A DNA stretch of 64,000 nucleotides, taken from NCBI GenBank assembly GCA_963971285.1, contig OZ020248.1, positions 2,108,001 through 2,172,000 on the forward strand. The letters run 5' to 3'. The translations under genes and the position numbers were made by a program. Shown here one piece after another: positions 63,997 to 64,000 of the stretch (position 1 is its first letter; the number at the start of each line of letters is the position of its first letter). Source of the stretch: Astropecten irregularis. Lineage: Eukaryota; Echinodermata; Asteroidea; Paxillosida; Astropectinidae. The notes beneath the pieces are model-generated. The model worked only from the letters and a program-made list of their open reading frames with translations, did not search any database and was not told the origin of the DNA.

Positions 63997-64000
63997 CTTG

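Noticed and set aside
1-64000. LTR or virus-derived elements
   Set aside because: No long terminal repeat pairs, protease/integrase motifs or capsid-like frames seen; repeats here are DNA transposons, SINEs and LINE tails.

Overview
The window is animal nuclear DNA: short exons with GT/AG borders, long introns, and a dense load of short DNA transposons, SINEs and minisatellites. The gene families (BAR-RhoGAP, SLC16-like carrier, EGF/CUB membrane protein) are metazoan. The abundant ACATGTAC microsatellites, the many inverted-repeat elements and the CUB/EGF architecture suggest a marine invertebrate deuterostome, most likely an echinoderm. The species assignment is inference only. There is a 200-N assembly gap at 45473-45672.

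Layout. (1) About 1.5-24.5 kb, minus strand: the first eight coding exons (213 codons) of an ARHGAP17/ARHGAP44 (RICH/nadrin)-type BAR-RhoGAP. The exons join in frame, and the RhoGAP part lies beyond the left edge. Its introns hold MITEs, some nested inside others, tRNA-derived SINEs and two arrays of one 21-bp minisatellite. (2) 28.2-31.2 kb, minus strand: a complete four-exon SLC16/monocarboxylate-transporter-like gene (442 residues) with one in-frame TGA at codon 186. A perfect 48-bp palindrome lies about 160 bp upstream of its ATG. (3) 33.4-41.4 kb, plus strand: a possible three-exon, roughly 90-codon gene of unknown function. Its middle exon is split by a 6.9-kb hAT-like insertion with 8-bp target duplications, which carries a CRE-rich satellite and an internal duplication. 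(4) 43.4-45.2 kb, minus strand: a second, nearly identical transporter copy without the stop. It has exons 2-4; exon 1 is not visible and the copy runs into the gap. (5) 45.7-54.3 kb: intergenic, with a hAT MITE, a direct repeat of about 600 bp, a GAGACGTC-rich block with matching filled and empty insertion sites, and TTAA-target MITEs. (6) 54.4-64.0 kb, minus strand: the 3' part of a large single-pass membrane protein gene: 4 EGF domains, 1 CUB, 7 EGF domains, one membrane helix and a five-residue tail. All visible introns are phase 1.

The genes are not obviously linked in function. The BAR-RhoGAP should act on membrane curvature and Rho-family signalling, the carriers on solute transport at a membrane, and the EGF/CUB protein in cell-surface adhesion or ligand binding. 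The most notable features are the split candidate gene with its still-open reading frame, the recent transporter duplication with one copy broken, the promoter-proximal palindrome, and several datable nested insertions. I saw no CRISPR array, rRNA gene, retrovirus-like element or bacterial-type operon.
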